Source: Pseudocercospora fijiensis CIRAD86 | Lineage: Eukaryota > Ascomycota > Dothideomycetes > Mycosphaerellales > Mycosphaerellaceae | Direction: 5' to 3' | Length of the DNA: 64,000 nucleotides | Assembly: GCF_000340215.1 (NCBI RefSeq) | Contig: NW_006921533.1 | Location: 3,336,273 to 3,400,272, forward strand | Shown: positions 23,984 through 33,145 of the stretch, in pieces | Layout of the letters: each line of letters opens with the position of its first letter | How positions within the stretch are numbered: position 1 is the first letter of the stretch | The notes under the pieces: generated by a model | Seen by the model: only the letters and a program-made list of their open reading frames with translations | What the model was told of the DNA's origin: nothing | The model's database searches: none | Position numbers and translations under genes: made by a program

Positions 23984-25902
23984 GCAGTGGCCTACGAGAG
24001 GACCGAGCAAGACGATCTGGTGTCACACGATGATAGCATTGATGCCTTTGCCAACTGCTCACCGACTGGCGACCTCCTCCACCTAGACTGCGCAGCACTT
24101 TCGTCCGACGCCGCCCCCTCCGCCCCACGCCGCCCTTTCACACGCGCCTATGACATCGCCGTGCTAGCCGAGACAAGCGCAGTCGCGTGCGCGAAAGAGA
24201 TGTAGGAGTACTTGAGGCTCGTAGGATGCGATGGGTGTCTGCAGGTCCGCGCAATTGCATGCAACTCAACCTCTTCCTTGTACCTCCCGCCGTGTCGTAA
24301 CGGTCTCATACGGCATTGCAGTAAGATCTGAACCAGCCGCTGCGTTGCTAAGGCAGCACCACTCTTGCACGGCCACAACGTTACAGTATCGCACATAGAT
24401 CCTCTTCCGAGATCGTGTCACTTTCAGGCATGATCAAAGGTCTGAAGCCAGGTATTCGGCCTCGATGAGGCGGAGCTTCCTCGCCTGCCGACCTCTTACC
24501 CAAATCCTTCCATCTTCCTCGATTGAGAACGACTCGCCGGGCGCCTCTGATTTCGGCATATCTCTGTCACACTGGAGGGCGATGTGACGCTGGCTATGGC
24601 AGAATAAACTGATCTATTCTGGCGCAACTAATCAATCCTTTTTGTGACATTCTATTCCTGTGAAACTTCAAGAAGAGATGCTTCGAACAGTGCGCTCGGG
24701 AGGTTAGTCACTGTTCAGTGGACAGCTGAGCCACCTGAGGCCGGTCTTCGACGAAAAAACCATAATGAGCACAGGCATACGTGACGGTCATAAAAATGGA
24801 CAAGAGTTTCACCTGCCATGAAATCGCTTTTCGATACCTCACTACTGACATTGTTTCTCTCATCGAAATATCACCATAAACAGACAACGTACACCGCAGT
24901 GCCTCCCCAACAAGCTTAGCAACGTATCGAGTACTACCCAGCAGCACCACCTCGACGCTCTGGTTCCTCCACTATCAAGCCGGCCAGCCAACAAAATGAG
25001 GGTATCCATTACACCCAAGAACCCTCAACCTCGCGACCCGCCGCCACCCAGTCGAATGGAGACAGATTGGAAGCAGAGGGTTGTGAAGCCGCAACCTCGG
25101 GATGGAGACAGTTTCGACTTTACTTTCGGTATAGCACGCCGCAGTGAGCTGTCAAGTCACGAGTGGTCGCCACGGTCTCACAAAGTATTCGAAGACAATA
25201 CTCGATGTCACCATCTGGCGAATTCTCCCGAAGGTAGGATCGCCTCAGACTGACGATTGCTCCATGGAGCCGCCGGTCCCTCTTAACCTGGAATAGGGCC
25301 AACACCGGCACTTCTGACATCGACCACCACGGAGCACTTAGCATCAATCGTACTTGGTGCGACATCATGAAACTTGCTTGGTGGTTCTAGAACAATATCA
25401 AGGACTTTGAAGGCCAACTCTTAGATCCATTGCATAAATCTTCGTTAAGGATTTGGAGAGGCGATTTGAATTCAGCAGTGGCGCAAAGAACAATTGAAGT
25501 CTGCATTGTGATTGTCGGTGGGCTGGGCCCTCTTGTATGCGATCTAGCTGTTTGCTATGCTAATGCTGGTGGAGGTGATTTGACTACAGTTGCATAGAAC
25601 TAGTACTATGAGGCAACCCTATTCGAGCCATTTGCGCGCTTCGATTTCTCAGTTTGCGTTCTGGCTGGCACCACGTCCATACCTCGCACACTCCTCAATA
25701 CGGTTGCTGGTTGCTGGTTGCAGACAGCCGCTAGCGCCCGCCGAAGCTCATTGGTCAGGGATCCTTCACTACTTCACTTATAGCGATTCCAAACCTCTTC
25801 CTCATCATCGGCATCACTTCCAGTCAGCGCACTCATTACACAGTCGTATAGCATCAATTTCTCATCAGCACAACGTCACGGGGAATTCTTTGATTGCTAT
25901 TA

Positions 25903-25927
25903 GGGGGGGGGGGGGGGGGGGGGGGGG
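25903..25927 (+). repeat. Homopolymer run of 25 G
   Basis: A run of 25 consecutive G is followed by CCTTCCCCCGGATGGGGG. Such runs can form G-quadruplexes. They are also prone to length errors in assemblies, so the exact number is uncertain. Confidence 0.95.
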
Positions 25928-27379
25928 CCTTCCCCCGGATGGGGGAAAGCAAGCTTGGGTGCCTTCGCAGCCTTATCGAGGGCAAAACACCGGTAAGTGA
26001 GTGTGAAGAGTGACCCCGTGCTGATAGGCCTCAAAACCCCCTTGACGTGGAACAGCGCCCCCTTTCCCTATCTTCCGCCTCGTGGAAGTGGCTGTACAAA
26101 CAGGTCTTCTGATCACTGGTAGTCAACCTCAGGCCCGACTCCAGGTCGGACTATCTCAATGCAAAGATCGCGCGTCCGGCCATAATCGCCATGTCGTGAA
26201 CTGTGACCTCGGTTGTGTCGGTCACCTCTGTATACTATTCACACTCGGCATCGATCGACCGCGAGTTGAGCCTGGTCCCTGAGCGGCGACATGTTGGCAC
26301 AGCGCCATGGCTGTCTCTACACCAATGAGGTCCAGAACTTTGCATTGACCGGTACCGACGTCAAAGTCGCCGCAAATCAACTCGATTGGTTGATTCATAC
26401 AAATGTTCTTGAATCTTGAGACGCTGCTATGCCAGATCGCATCAGAATGACGGTAGACCTGGCAAGCAGCTGATTTTGGCAACGATTTGGTCGTTGAAGA
26501 TAATCTGGTCGCACTGAAACTGGTCCGAGAGATCCCAAATACTGTTTGTAACATGGCAAGATAACATCCGACCTGGCTGACTTGCTGAACATACGATGAC
26601 AGTGGTCATCCTCGCCTTTACAGTGTCGCATAACCGTTGAAATGTGCGACTCGTTCGCAGGATCTCAATGGCTCGTAGCACTCTTGCGCTTTTATTGACC
26701 GTCAGCTGTGATCTTTGCGAAGCTTATGCTTTTCACCTGATCCGCTCACTGCCACTCTCTACTAAACACTGTGCCGTGCCACAGGGGGCCCTTCTCCTTT
26801 TCTCATCGTTCTCAGCCAGTCTGAGAGGCAAACACGCCCTTCGCAGTGAGGATCACGCGCGTTCGTAATCTGCTTTGGACCTCTCAAAGGTTGTCGCCCG
26901 GGATGTAGCCTGGAGCTGGGTCCCGTATGATCTGCTTTACAGCCGTAAGATTTCCCACAAGAGCCTCTGAGATGATAAAGAGCCCTCTTGTACCCATGTA
27001 ATGGAACATTTCTCATTCCCCTTTGCCCTCGCTCTGCTCCAGCTGATGAATCACCTTGCATAAGGCTATAATGGCCCTGCCCAGGGGACGGACAGCCAGG
27101 CGACCTAAAATGTGATCATTAGCCACTCTTAAATGCACACAAGACCCGAGCTGCGCCTGCGCCGAATGCTTCTACTTCATGGAACGAGAGTATAAAGCTC
27201 TGAGGGAATTTCGTGTGGCTCCATGGTCTTGTAACGATCGTCCCCCCTGGCCTATCAAAGCAGGTCTAGCGTTCTCAGACTTCTTGGAATCGAATCACAC
27301 TATTCTCTACATCGGATCTAACCGCGAGGATACAGCGTAGACCTCGTGAAGTGCGCCCTAATATCAGACCTCGTCGATC

Positions 27380-27694
27380 ATGGAGGAGAGAGAACCGATC
27401 ACATCACCGGTCACCGCTGAAGAACACCCGTTGGAACATGGCCCGCCTCCGCCAGCGCAACAAATGCCCTATCGCGCATCCTCTCGCGGTAAAGCAGGAC
27501 AAAGTGCCTCCGAGCCCACTTCCACGCCTGATCCTGATCCCGAGCCCGAGCCCGAGAAGCCAAAGTCACCACAACCGAGAAGTCCACCAGGTGAGATCAT
27601 GGTGAGAAGCGCTGGTATGAACGCCATTCACGCTGATCGACTGATACACATCCCCACGATCCAGGCGAAAGGACAGGGAAGGAAGAGAAGATAA
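27380..27694 (+). CDS. Possible small proline/acidic-rich protein
   Basis: An uninterrupted 104-codon ORF starting MEEREPITSPV. It is rich in Pro, Glu and Ser, with an acidic-proline repeat (DPDPEPEPEK) around residues 57-66 and a basic end (GQGRKRR). An overlapping 84-codon ORF in another frame weakens the case. It may be an exon of a larger gene, since a GTGAG string lies at about 27,590. No homolog is recognised, and it may be chance. Confidence 0.2.
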   Translation: MEEREPITSPVTAEEHPLEHGPPPPAQQMPYRASSRGKAGQSASEPTSTPDPDPEPEPEKPKSPQPRSPPGEIMVRSAGMNAIHADRLIHIPTIQAKGQGRKRR

Positions 27695-28060
27695 AGGAAG
27701 AAGCAGGCCGGTGACCAGAGCTTCGACAGATGTCGATCATGGATAAGGCAATTGAAAGGACCAATGGACAGAGAGGTGGGCATTACGTTTCCCAGTCATA
27801 AAAAGATGATGCTAATTGCTACTTTCCCCCAAAACAGGAGGCGTTCGGAGTTTGCCATTTTCCGTTCCCACGTTTGTGATTCTCATCTTCCCAGAGAGGA
27901 TGGAACGAGTTTGCCGCTGGCCGTGCAGCTCGTGGTTGTGTCGAGCTGTGGATGTCTTGGGAAAGATCAGGTTGTTAACAGCCAGCTGGTAAGACTAGAG
28001 TTGGTACGATACTGGATGCAACGCCTACCGACGGTTGGTTTCGCGAAAAGATCCTTACAG

Positions 28061-29118
28061 CTACAGCATCTTCATGGCTCCTAACAATGGGCCGCCGCAG
28101 GTGAACACGTCACCTTCTGGAGATCCAAAGAGTTCCGCATCGTTGAAGTACTCCAGCGAATAGTCAATATCGACGCACTTGTAGTTATCGGGAGGTGATC
28201 CTGTCCACGATCAGCATCTACTAGTAAATTATAAAGATTGACAACTCACCTCCATGAGGTCCGACATGTGGACAGTGAACCTCGGGCCTGACCTTCGTCA
28301 AGATAAGATGAATAATTCTGCAAGCGATGTTGTCGCCCCACGCCTCGTCGAAACTACCAAAAGGCTTCGTCTCCAACTTTGCAATGCAAGTAAGAGTATT
28401 GTCGTATTGCTTGTTCTTGCCTGAACATTGCTTCTGGATGGTTGGGCACAACACCGCCGATGTGACTTTCTGTGTAAGAAGGCTCGTGAAGTCCTGTCCG
28501 ATAGCTACGCGAGTCCATTTCTCGAGATTGGGAATCCACGCATGATACTTTAGGACTCTCCCTTGGTCGTCGAAGCGCCAGAAGGCGACCTACTCCATCA
28601 GCATTTCTCCAAACACACCAAGTCTGACAACGTCTGTCACTCACCTGCGCCAGTGTCGTCTTTGGCTTGCTATCGTCAAGCTTCCCAGTCTTAGGATCAA
28701 CATGACCCGTGCGCAGATAGACCAGGGACGTAGCAACCTCAGGACAGCCGCTGGTAAATTCTACCACCTCAGCCTTGTAGAAGGCCAAGCCTTGCTCCTC
28801 CTGTGGTACTGGAGCTAGGGCGAAGAAGTATTCGATCGAATCATCAAATCCCGAAAAGTTGCCGACTGGATTTACTCTGCCTGTGGCCTTCTCGTTGAAA
28901 AGGCCAGCAGGCACTGCTTTTGCCCCTTCGTTTACGATTTGGATGTTGTTGGGGTATACTGTGATGTTGTAAATCTTCTGGATCGTTTCGAGGTTTCGCT
29001 GTGCGTAGGCTGGCAAAGCTCTCTTCTCGGGAGACTGTGAGTGCTCGCCATGACTTCGTGCTGCTACATACGCGATGAATGCTAGCAAGACAGTGAGAAA
29101 CGATTGAACGATTGGCAT
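28061..29118 (-). CDS. Secreted SnoaL-like (NTF2-fold) protein, three exons
   Basis: Exons are 29118-28645, 28589-28250 and 28200-28061. The introns of 55 and 49 bp have GTGAGT donors and TAG/CAG acceptors, and the phases join to give 317 residues. I chose the ATG at 29118, not the upstream one at 29211, because it begins a clear signal peptide (MPIVQSFLTVLLAFIAYVAA). The body has a SnoaL-like pattern: a helix then NPVGNFSG, an EYFFAL strand, and AFWRFDDQGRVLKYHAW. The C-terminal half has several Cys (CPTIQKQC, TCIA, HCPH, YKCVD, FTCGG), fitting an extracellular disulfide-bonded protein. Substrate or role is unknown. The family call rests on pattern recognition only. Confidence 0.75.
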
Positions 29119-29810
29119 AATGGACGAAGGAATGGCGAAGGTATGCGGATCAAGTCTAACAGATCGATGGCCTTTGGTGTATTCCGGGGGGTTGTATGCT
29201 TTAAATGGCACACCCCAAACGGACCTGCAAACTCTTCCGGGTCATGATGAGCCAGCGTTTGAGACCCGGTTCGAGACTTGCCCTAGATGAAGTTTGACGA
29301 TTTGACCGGGTGCTGTGTGGGGATAGGCTCGCGTAACGGAGAAGGTTAACACGGTACCAGAATAGGAAAAGCACCGTCGATTACTAGGCAGACTATACCA
29401 AGTCAGTAGATAACGCCCTTCGGAAGTAAACCACTGTTGCAAACAGTGGTACGCTAAATTTCCTGACATACAAGAATTGCTGTATGGACCCAGGACAATG
29501 GACATTGAATCGACTCAGTGCTGGCCGAGTCATGACCCTGACCCGTCGCAGATTCGACATTCAAACAACATCATTTCCAGCCTTGATGCATGTGGCATGA
29601 GTCGTGATTTCTGTCAAGAATTATGCGGTATTTCATCATTCATACCTTCGATTCGAAAGTGTGGCGATGAGACTTGTAGCGATCTGAGACGCCTCGCTCT
29701 AATGCTTCCATGTAGCTTCCAAGACGCAGTAGGATTGCCCATTGTGTGATATGTCGGATCTGGTCTCCGCATTGCTGAACACACTATGTCAGAGCCTGAC
29801 ACAGCTGTTC
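29119..29810. other. Intergenic, no gene seen
   Basis: This is the upstream region of the SnoaL-like gene and the downstream region of the UPF0303 gene. Short ORFs overlap on both strands without recognisable domains. No tRNA or repeat was noticed. Confidence 0.5.
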
Positions 29811-30353
29811 TCAGTCTTCCTTCTTCTTCTCGCCCATCTCGATGCCCAGCTCGTCAAGAAATTCTCGTACGGTTTGTACAATAATGCCATGATCCTGCTC
29901 TTGCCTGAGGCCGCTCACCACAATGACAGCCACTATACCTTCAACACCCTGCACGCGAACTGGCCAGCCTCCTCCGTGGACTGCATATTCGCTCGCCTTC
30001 GTCCCTAAAGCAAATTTGGATGCAAATTGAGCCTCGTCTCCTTTGAACTTGTTGTGCATGTACCAAGTGGACGATCCAAATCGCAAGACCGTGTTCCGTT
30101 TTCGAGCTACCCAGCTGTCATTGTCAGGCGAGGTCCCTGAGTGCGTAGTCGCGTGAAAAAGGCAATGGTGCCCATGAGCTAGGCTGATGTCTATCACGGC
30201 TGGTTTCGAGAATGCCAACAAGCGATTTCGCAGGCGTGAACCCACCTCCCAAGCTGTATGAGAAGTGAAACTTGGGAACGACAACGAGTTGTCGATGATT
30301 GCAATTTCCTCTAGTGCTCGCGGCGGCTCTGGTATGACAGGATCGGAAGCCAT
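29811..30353 (-). CDS. UPF0303/DUF967 family protein (yeast YBR137W-like)
   Basis: A single-exon ORF of 180 residues from the ATG at 30353 (MASDPVIPEPP). An upstream in-frame ATG at 30380 adds nine residues. The core matches the DUF967 (haem-degrading-like) pattern: HTAWEVGSRLR near residue 33, a WVARKRN block, a long helix region, the glycine-rich signature HGGGWPVRV with GVEGIVAV, and the terminal SGL(R)QEQDHGIIV. Length agrees with the family (about 160-180 residues). The end is Lys/Glu rich. Family members are small soluble proteins of poorly known function, some structurally related to haem-binding bacterial proteins. Nothing in the neighbours indicates a pathway. Confidence 0.85.
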   Translation of the reverse strand: MASDPVIPEPPRALEEIAIIDNSLSFPSFTSHTAWEVGSRLRNRLLAFSKPAVIDISLAHGHHCLFHATTHSGTSPDNDSWVARKRNTVLRFGSSTWYMHNKFKGDEAQFASKFALGTKASEYAVHGGGWPVRVQGVEGIVAVIVVSGLRQEQDHGIIVQTVREFLDELGIEMGEKKKED

Positions 30354-31417
30354 GGTGAAACTGTGTACGTTCGGGAGCAAACAGCTCTGGACAGCTCTGC
30401 TTGCTTAAGGATCAAGGGCCAAGCAAAGCATCGGCAATCGGGCCGGTCATCCACACTTTGACTTCACCTTGACCCGGCCTCCCTTTCTTCCCCTCATACA
30501 CTGACACTTCCAACAGTGCGGCGAGGATCAACGCAATTGTCGACCCAAAAATGGCTTTGGTTGCAACGCCATGAATGCCGCGTTCAAACAGGTAGGCATG
30601 GCCACAAGGACAGCACGAGACAGCCAGCTTGACCATATGAACAAAGCCACCTCCTCGCGACACTCAGGCTAAGGTTCAGACAAACACACATCGCCAAAGA
30701 AAGGGGACAGCAACCCAAAAGCTGCAGCTCCAATCTCTGCACGACTCCTTGCCGCGATCGTTGCCGCTGCTGCATACGCTGTGGTATACCACAATTACAA
30801 CGTACCCGTTTCTATTCAGCATCGTGTTCTGGTGCATGATGTATGGATCGCCTTGGCCAACACATAACATAGTCGCTTCACGCAATGCATCAATATCTTT
30901 GTGCATAGTCTGAACAACTTATAGGGATTTGAGATCCTTGAGATGGTGTTCGGCATCGCGCGTCCACCGCCATTCGCACCGCGCTTACTTGTTGTTCTCC
31001 TCACCTTGACATGATATCTTGAATCGGCATACTTGAGAAAAGCAACGGAAGACTTCTACGTCTACGAATGGATCAATCCAGTACGGGTTGGCAAGGGATT
31101 GTGGCTCATGTCTTTGGCTATGCTGCCGGAATGACGGCAGTTTACTCACTTATGTGGGACGCGGTGTGGTCGCGAGATCGTCTAGCGCGGAAAGAGTCGG
31201 TAACAGACGTAGTGATTGATGAGTACAGAAACGCCCTCTCGTTCCGCTTCTACGAAGGAGCTGGTCGTCAAAGTGAAAGCTGTCTAGACTTTTCCAGTCT
31301 ACGTGTAACTCAACGAATACCACTCCAATAGCAATGATGTGCTTCTCAATTGTCCCTACCACCGTGTCTCATCCACGCAATGACACGTACATTCGGCCCA
31401 ACTGCCGCAGCCAGATC
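30354..31417. other. Intergenic, no convincing gene
   Basis: Several 60-90 codon ORFs overlap on both strands. The minus ORF at 30,412-30,663 contains a hydrophobic stretch but no family is recognised. No repeat is seen. Confidence 0.5.
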
Positions 31418-32137
31418 TCATTGAGGGGGGCAGTCCGACTTGAATGTGAGATGTCTGATTTGTTTCTCACTCGCGGCTTCTTCCTTCACCAAGTATTTAT
31501 CGACGCACAGGTCTTCAGGTCGAAATGGCTTCGAGTCGTGTTCTGTGATCAATCGCTTCATAAGGAGTGAAATTTCCCAATCAGTCGATGTCGAGTATAC
31601 GGTGACATCAGGGCTCTCCGGGAATCGTTTCCAAGGAGTCCGAGTTCTATCAGAGAGATGGTCGAAAGTATTTTGTACATCGCGGATGATGATATCTCGT
31701 ATCTGGCACTTAGCGTCGCCGATTTCGAAAGCCTCTTCAACGACGTCTAGAGGAGGTGGCGCGTAATTGCTGGCCCAATCGTAGTATCTTATGGCTAGGT
31801 TCTGCAGCTTAGGCATACGATAAGCGTCGGCGAAAAGCCAGAGTGAGACTGCTGTCCTTTGATGATTACCGAAGCTTTTTGTCGAGGAGAGCTTCTTTTC
31901 TTCATCATGACTGTATGGTAGCTTTCCGTGATGCAGCCAGTGGAAGAAATACTCGATCACGACCATTTTTGTACCTGGAAACAGCAGAATGCGATTTGAG
32001 GGCTCCTGCAAAGCCTTGGTGAGAGCGTCAGCGAACTGTGGCGACGCCGTGCGTAACAAAGTCTTGTCGACATGATACTTTCTGCCGTTGTCATCTTCAG
32101 GCTGTATCTCAATTGTATCTCCAGGCTCTTCTGCCAT
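31418..32137 (-). CDS. BTB/POZ domain protein
   Basis: A single-exon ORF of 239 residues. Residues about 10-110 form a BTB fold: KYHVDKTLLRTASPQF is the usual fungal BTB start, followed by LFPGTKMVVIEYFFHWLHHGKLPY and LWLFADAYRMPKLQNLAIR. The C-terminal half is a helical extension without Kelch or MATH repeats. Fungal proteins of this plan form large families with a BTB domain for dimerisation or cullin-3 contact and a variable tail. Substrate and localisation are unknown. The start at 32137 places the BTB domain at the very N-terminus, as is usual. Confidence 0.85.
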   Translation of the reverse strand: MAEEPGDTIEIQPEDDNGRKYHVDKTLLRTASPQFADALTKALQEPSNRILLFPGTKMVVIEYFFHWLHHGKLPYSHDEEKKLSSTKSFGNHQRTAVSLWLFADAYRMPKLQNLAIRYYDWASNYAPPPLDVVEEAFEIGDAKCQIRDIIIRDVQNTFDHLSDRTRTPWKRFPESPDVTVYSTSTDWEISLLMKRLITEHDSKPFRPEDLCVDKYLVKEEAASEKQIRHLTFKSDCPPQ

Positions 32138-32876
32138 CGAGAGAGCCCTATGACTGTTTAGCGATCGTGCAATAGCCCGTAAGCAACTAAACTCACGCCA
32201 TGAGGTCCTCGATGCACTGTTCGTCGGTCTTTTCTTCCATATCTGCTATTGGTTGTGATGGATATCCTGGGATGTTTGGTGACGGACAATGTCACAGCAT
32301 CAGAGAGGAGTCAACAAAGCTCCTCCTGCTCCTACCTCAGGCCTGCCTCTCAAGCAGAGGCAAGTCCATGGCCTTGACAGAGCTGACTGTGCCTTCCCCA
32401 TGGGGTTCGGTCATTGTGCTTTTGTGAAAATGTTATCTCGCATTCATCTACCAGTTTTTACGCTCCGTAAGGGATGTACTATGAAGGTGGAGTGTAGCCT
32501 TCGCTTCTTATTATCCTCAGATACTGCCGAGAGCAGAGTGTTTTTGACTTGGCAGAGTGAAAACGTTCGTCAACGGCTCGGACTGGGCAGGATCGTTTTC
32601 AAGGTCGTGATGTTGATACAGCGCTCGAGTCTCAGTGTTCCACGGCCCCCCGCTGAGCAGTACATGTTATTGACCATAGTGGGCACGCAGGCATGGAGAA
32701 TAGTGGTAGCGCGGCATATGGAAGCTGGATTGAAGATGGGACCTGAAGCAGAGGGCAGTTGGAGTGCGCGGTAACTTGGCGCCAAGCCCTTCTGGGCTGC
32801 GGCCTCTTTCTTGAGCAGGTTAGCAAGATACCTTCATGTCAAGACCACGCCAGCCACGTCTGCCGCCCGATGAGCA
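32138..32876. other. Intergenic up to MULE insertion site
   Basis: It contains a 161-codon plus ORF (32,289-32,774) of unremarkable composition overlapped by ORFs in other frames. I do not regard it as a gene. No other feature was seen. Confidence 0.45.
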
Positions 32877-32885
32877 ATAGCCGGC

Positions 32886-32938
32886 CCTGGACTCTAAACC
32901 GAGCCCCAGCTAGCCGCCCGAGCCCCAGCATAACCCGA
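32886..32938 (+). repeat. MULE left terminal inverted repeat
   Basis: A 53-bp TIR beginning CCTGGACTCTAAACC and ending TAACCCGA. It contains an internal direct repeat CGAGCCCCAGC. It is identical to the inverse of 36264-36316. Confidence 0.95.
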
Positions 32939-33145
32939 TGCTAGCACCATTGTGGAATCGCCTTGTATAGAATTACGTGCTCTTTCCACCCAATACAGGC
33001 TATTTCCGTTCTTAGTTGGTGTTGTTGATAGGCGCGGCAGGGCGCGCAGCGCGTCACCTAGGAAGCCGCACCTCGAAATCCACCGTAGACCTAAAATTCC
33101 CCTTTCTTCCCTCTTTTGCAGTAGATTGCCTAGTAACTATCGAAA

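Larger units (their letters stand above)
23984..28060. other. Gene-poor, non-RIP region without confident genes
   Basis: Dinucleotide composition is normal here, yet no ORF longer than 136 codons exists on either strand and none has a recognisable domain. Short ORFs lie on both strands, often overlapping each other, as expected from chance. The region could hold small exons, a noncoding RNA or old decayed genes, but nothing is supported apart from the weak candidate at 27,380 and the G run at 25,903. Confidence 0.5.

Noticed and set aside
25590..26000. 136-codon ORF containing a glycine run
   Set aside because: The Gly run is simply the poly-G tract read in frame. The rest has no domain, signal peptide or family resemblance, and the region has competing ORFs in other frames.
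29255..29305. GGTTCGAGACTTG string resembling a tRNA T-loop
   Set aside because: No acceptor stem, anticodon stem or A/B-box arrangement could be folded around it.
32289..32774. 161-codon plus ORF upstream of the MULE
   Set aside because: Unremarkable composition, overlapped by ORFs in two other frames, no homology recognised. Treated as chance.
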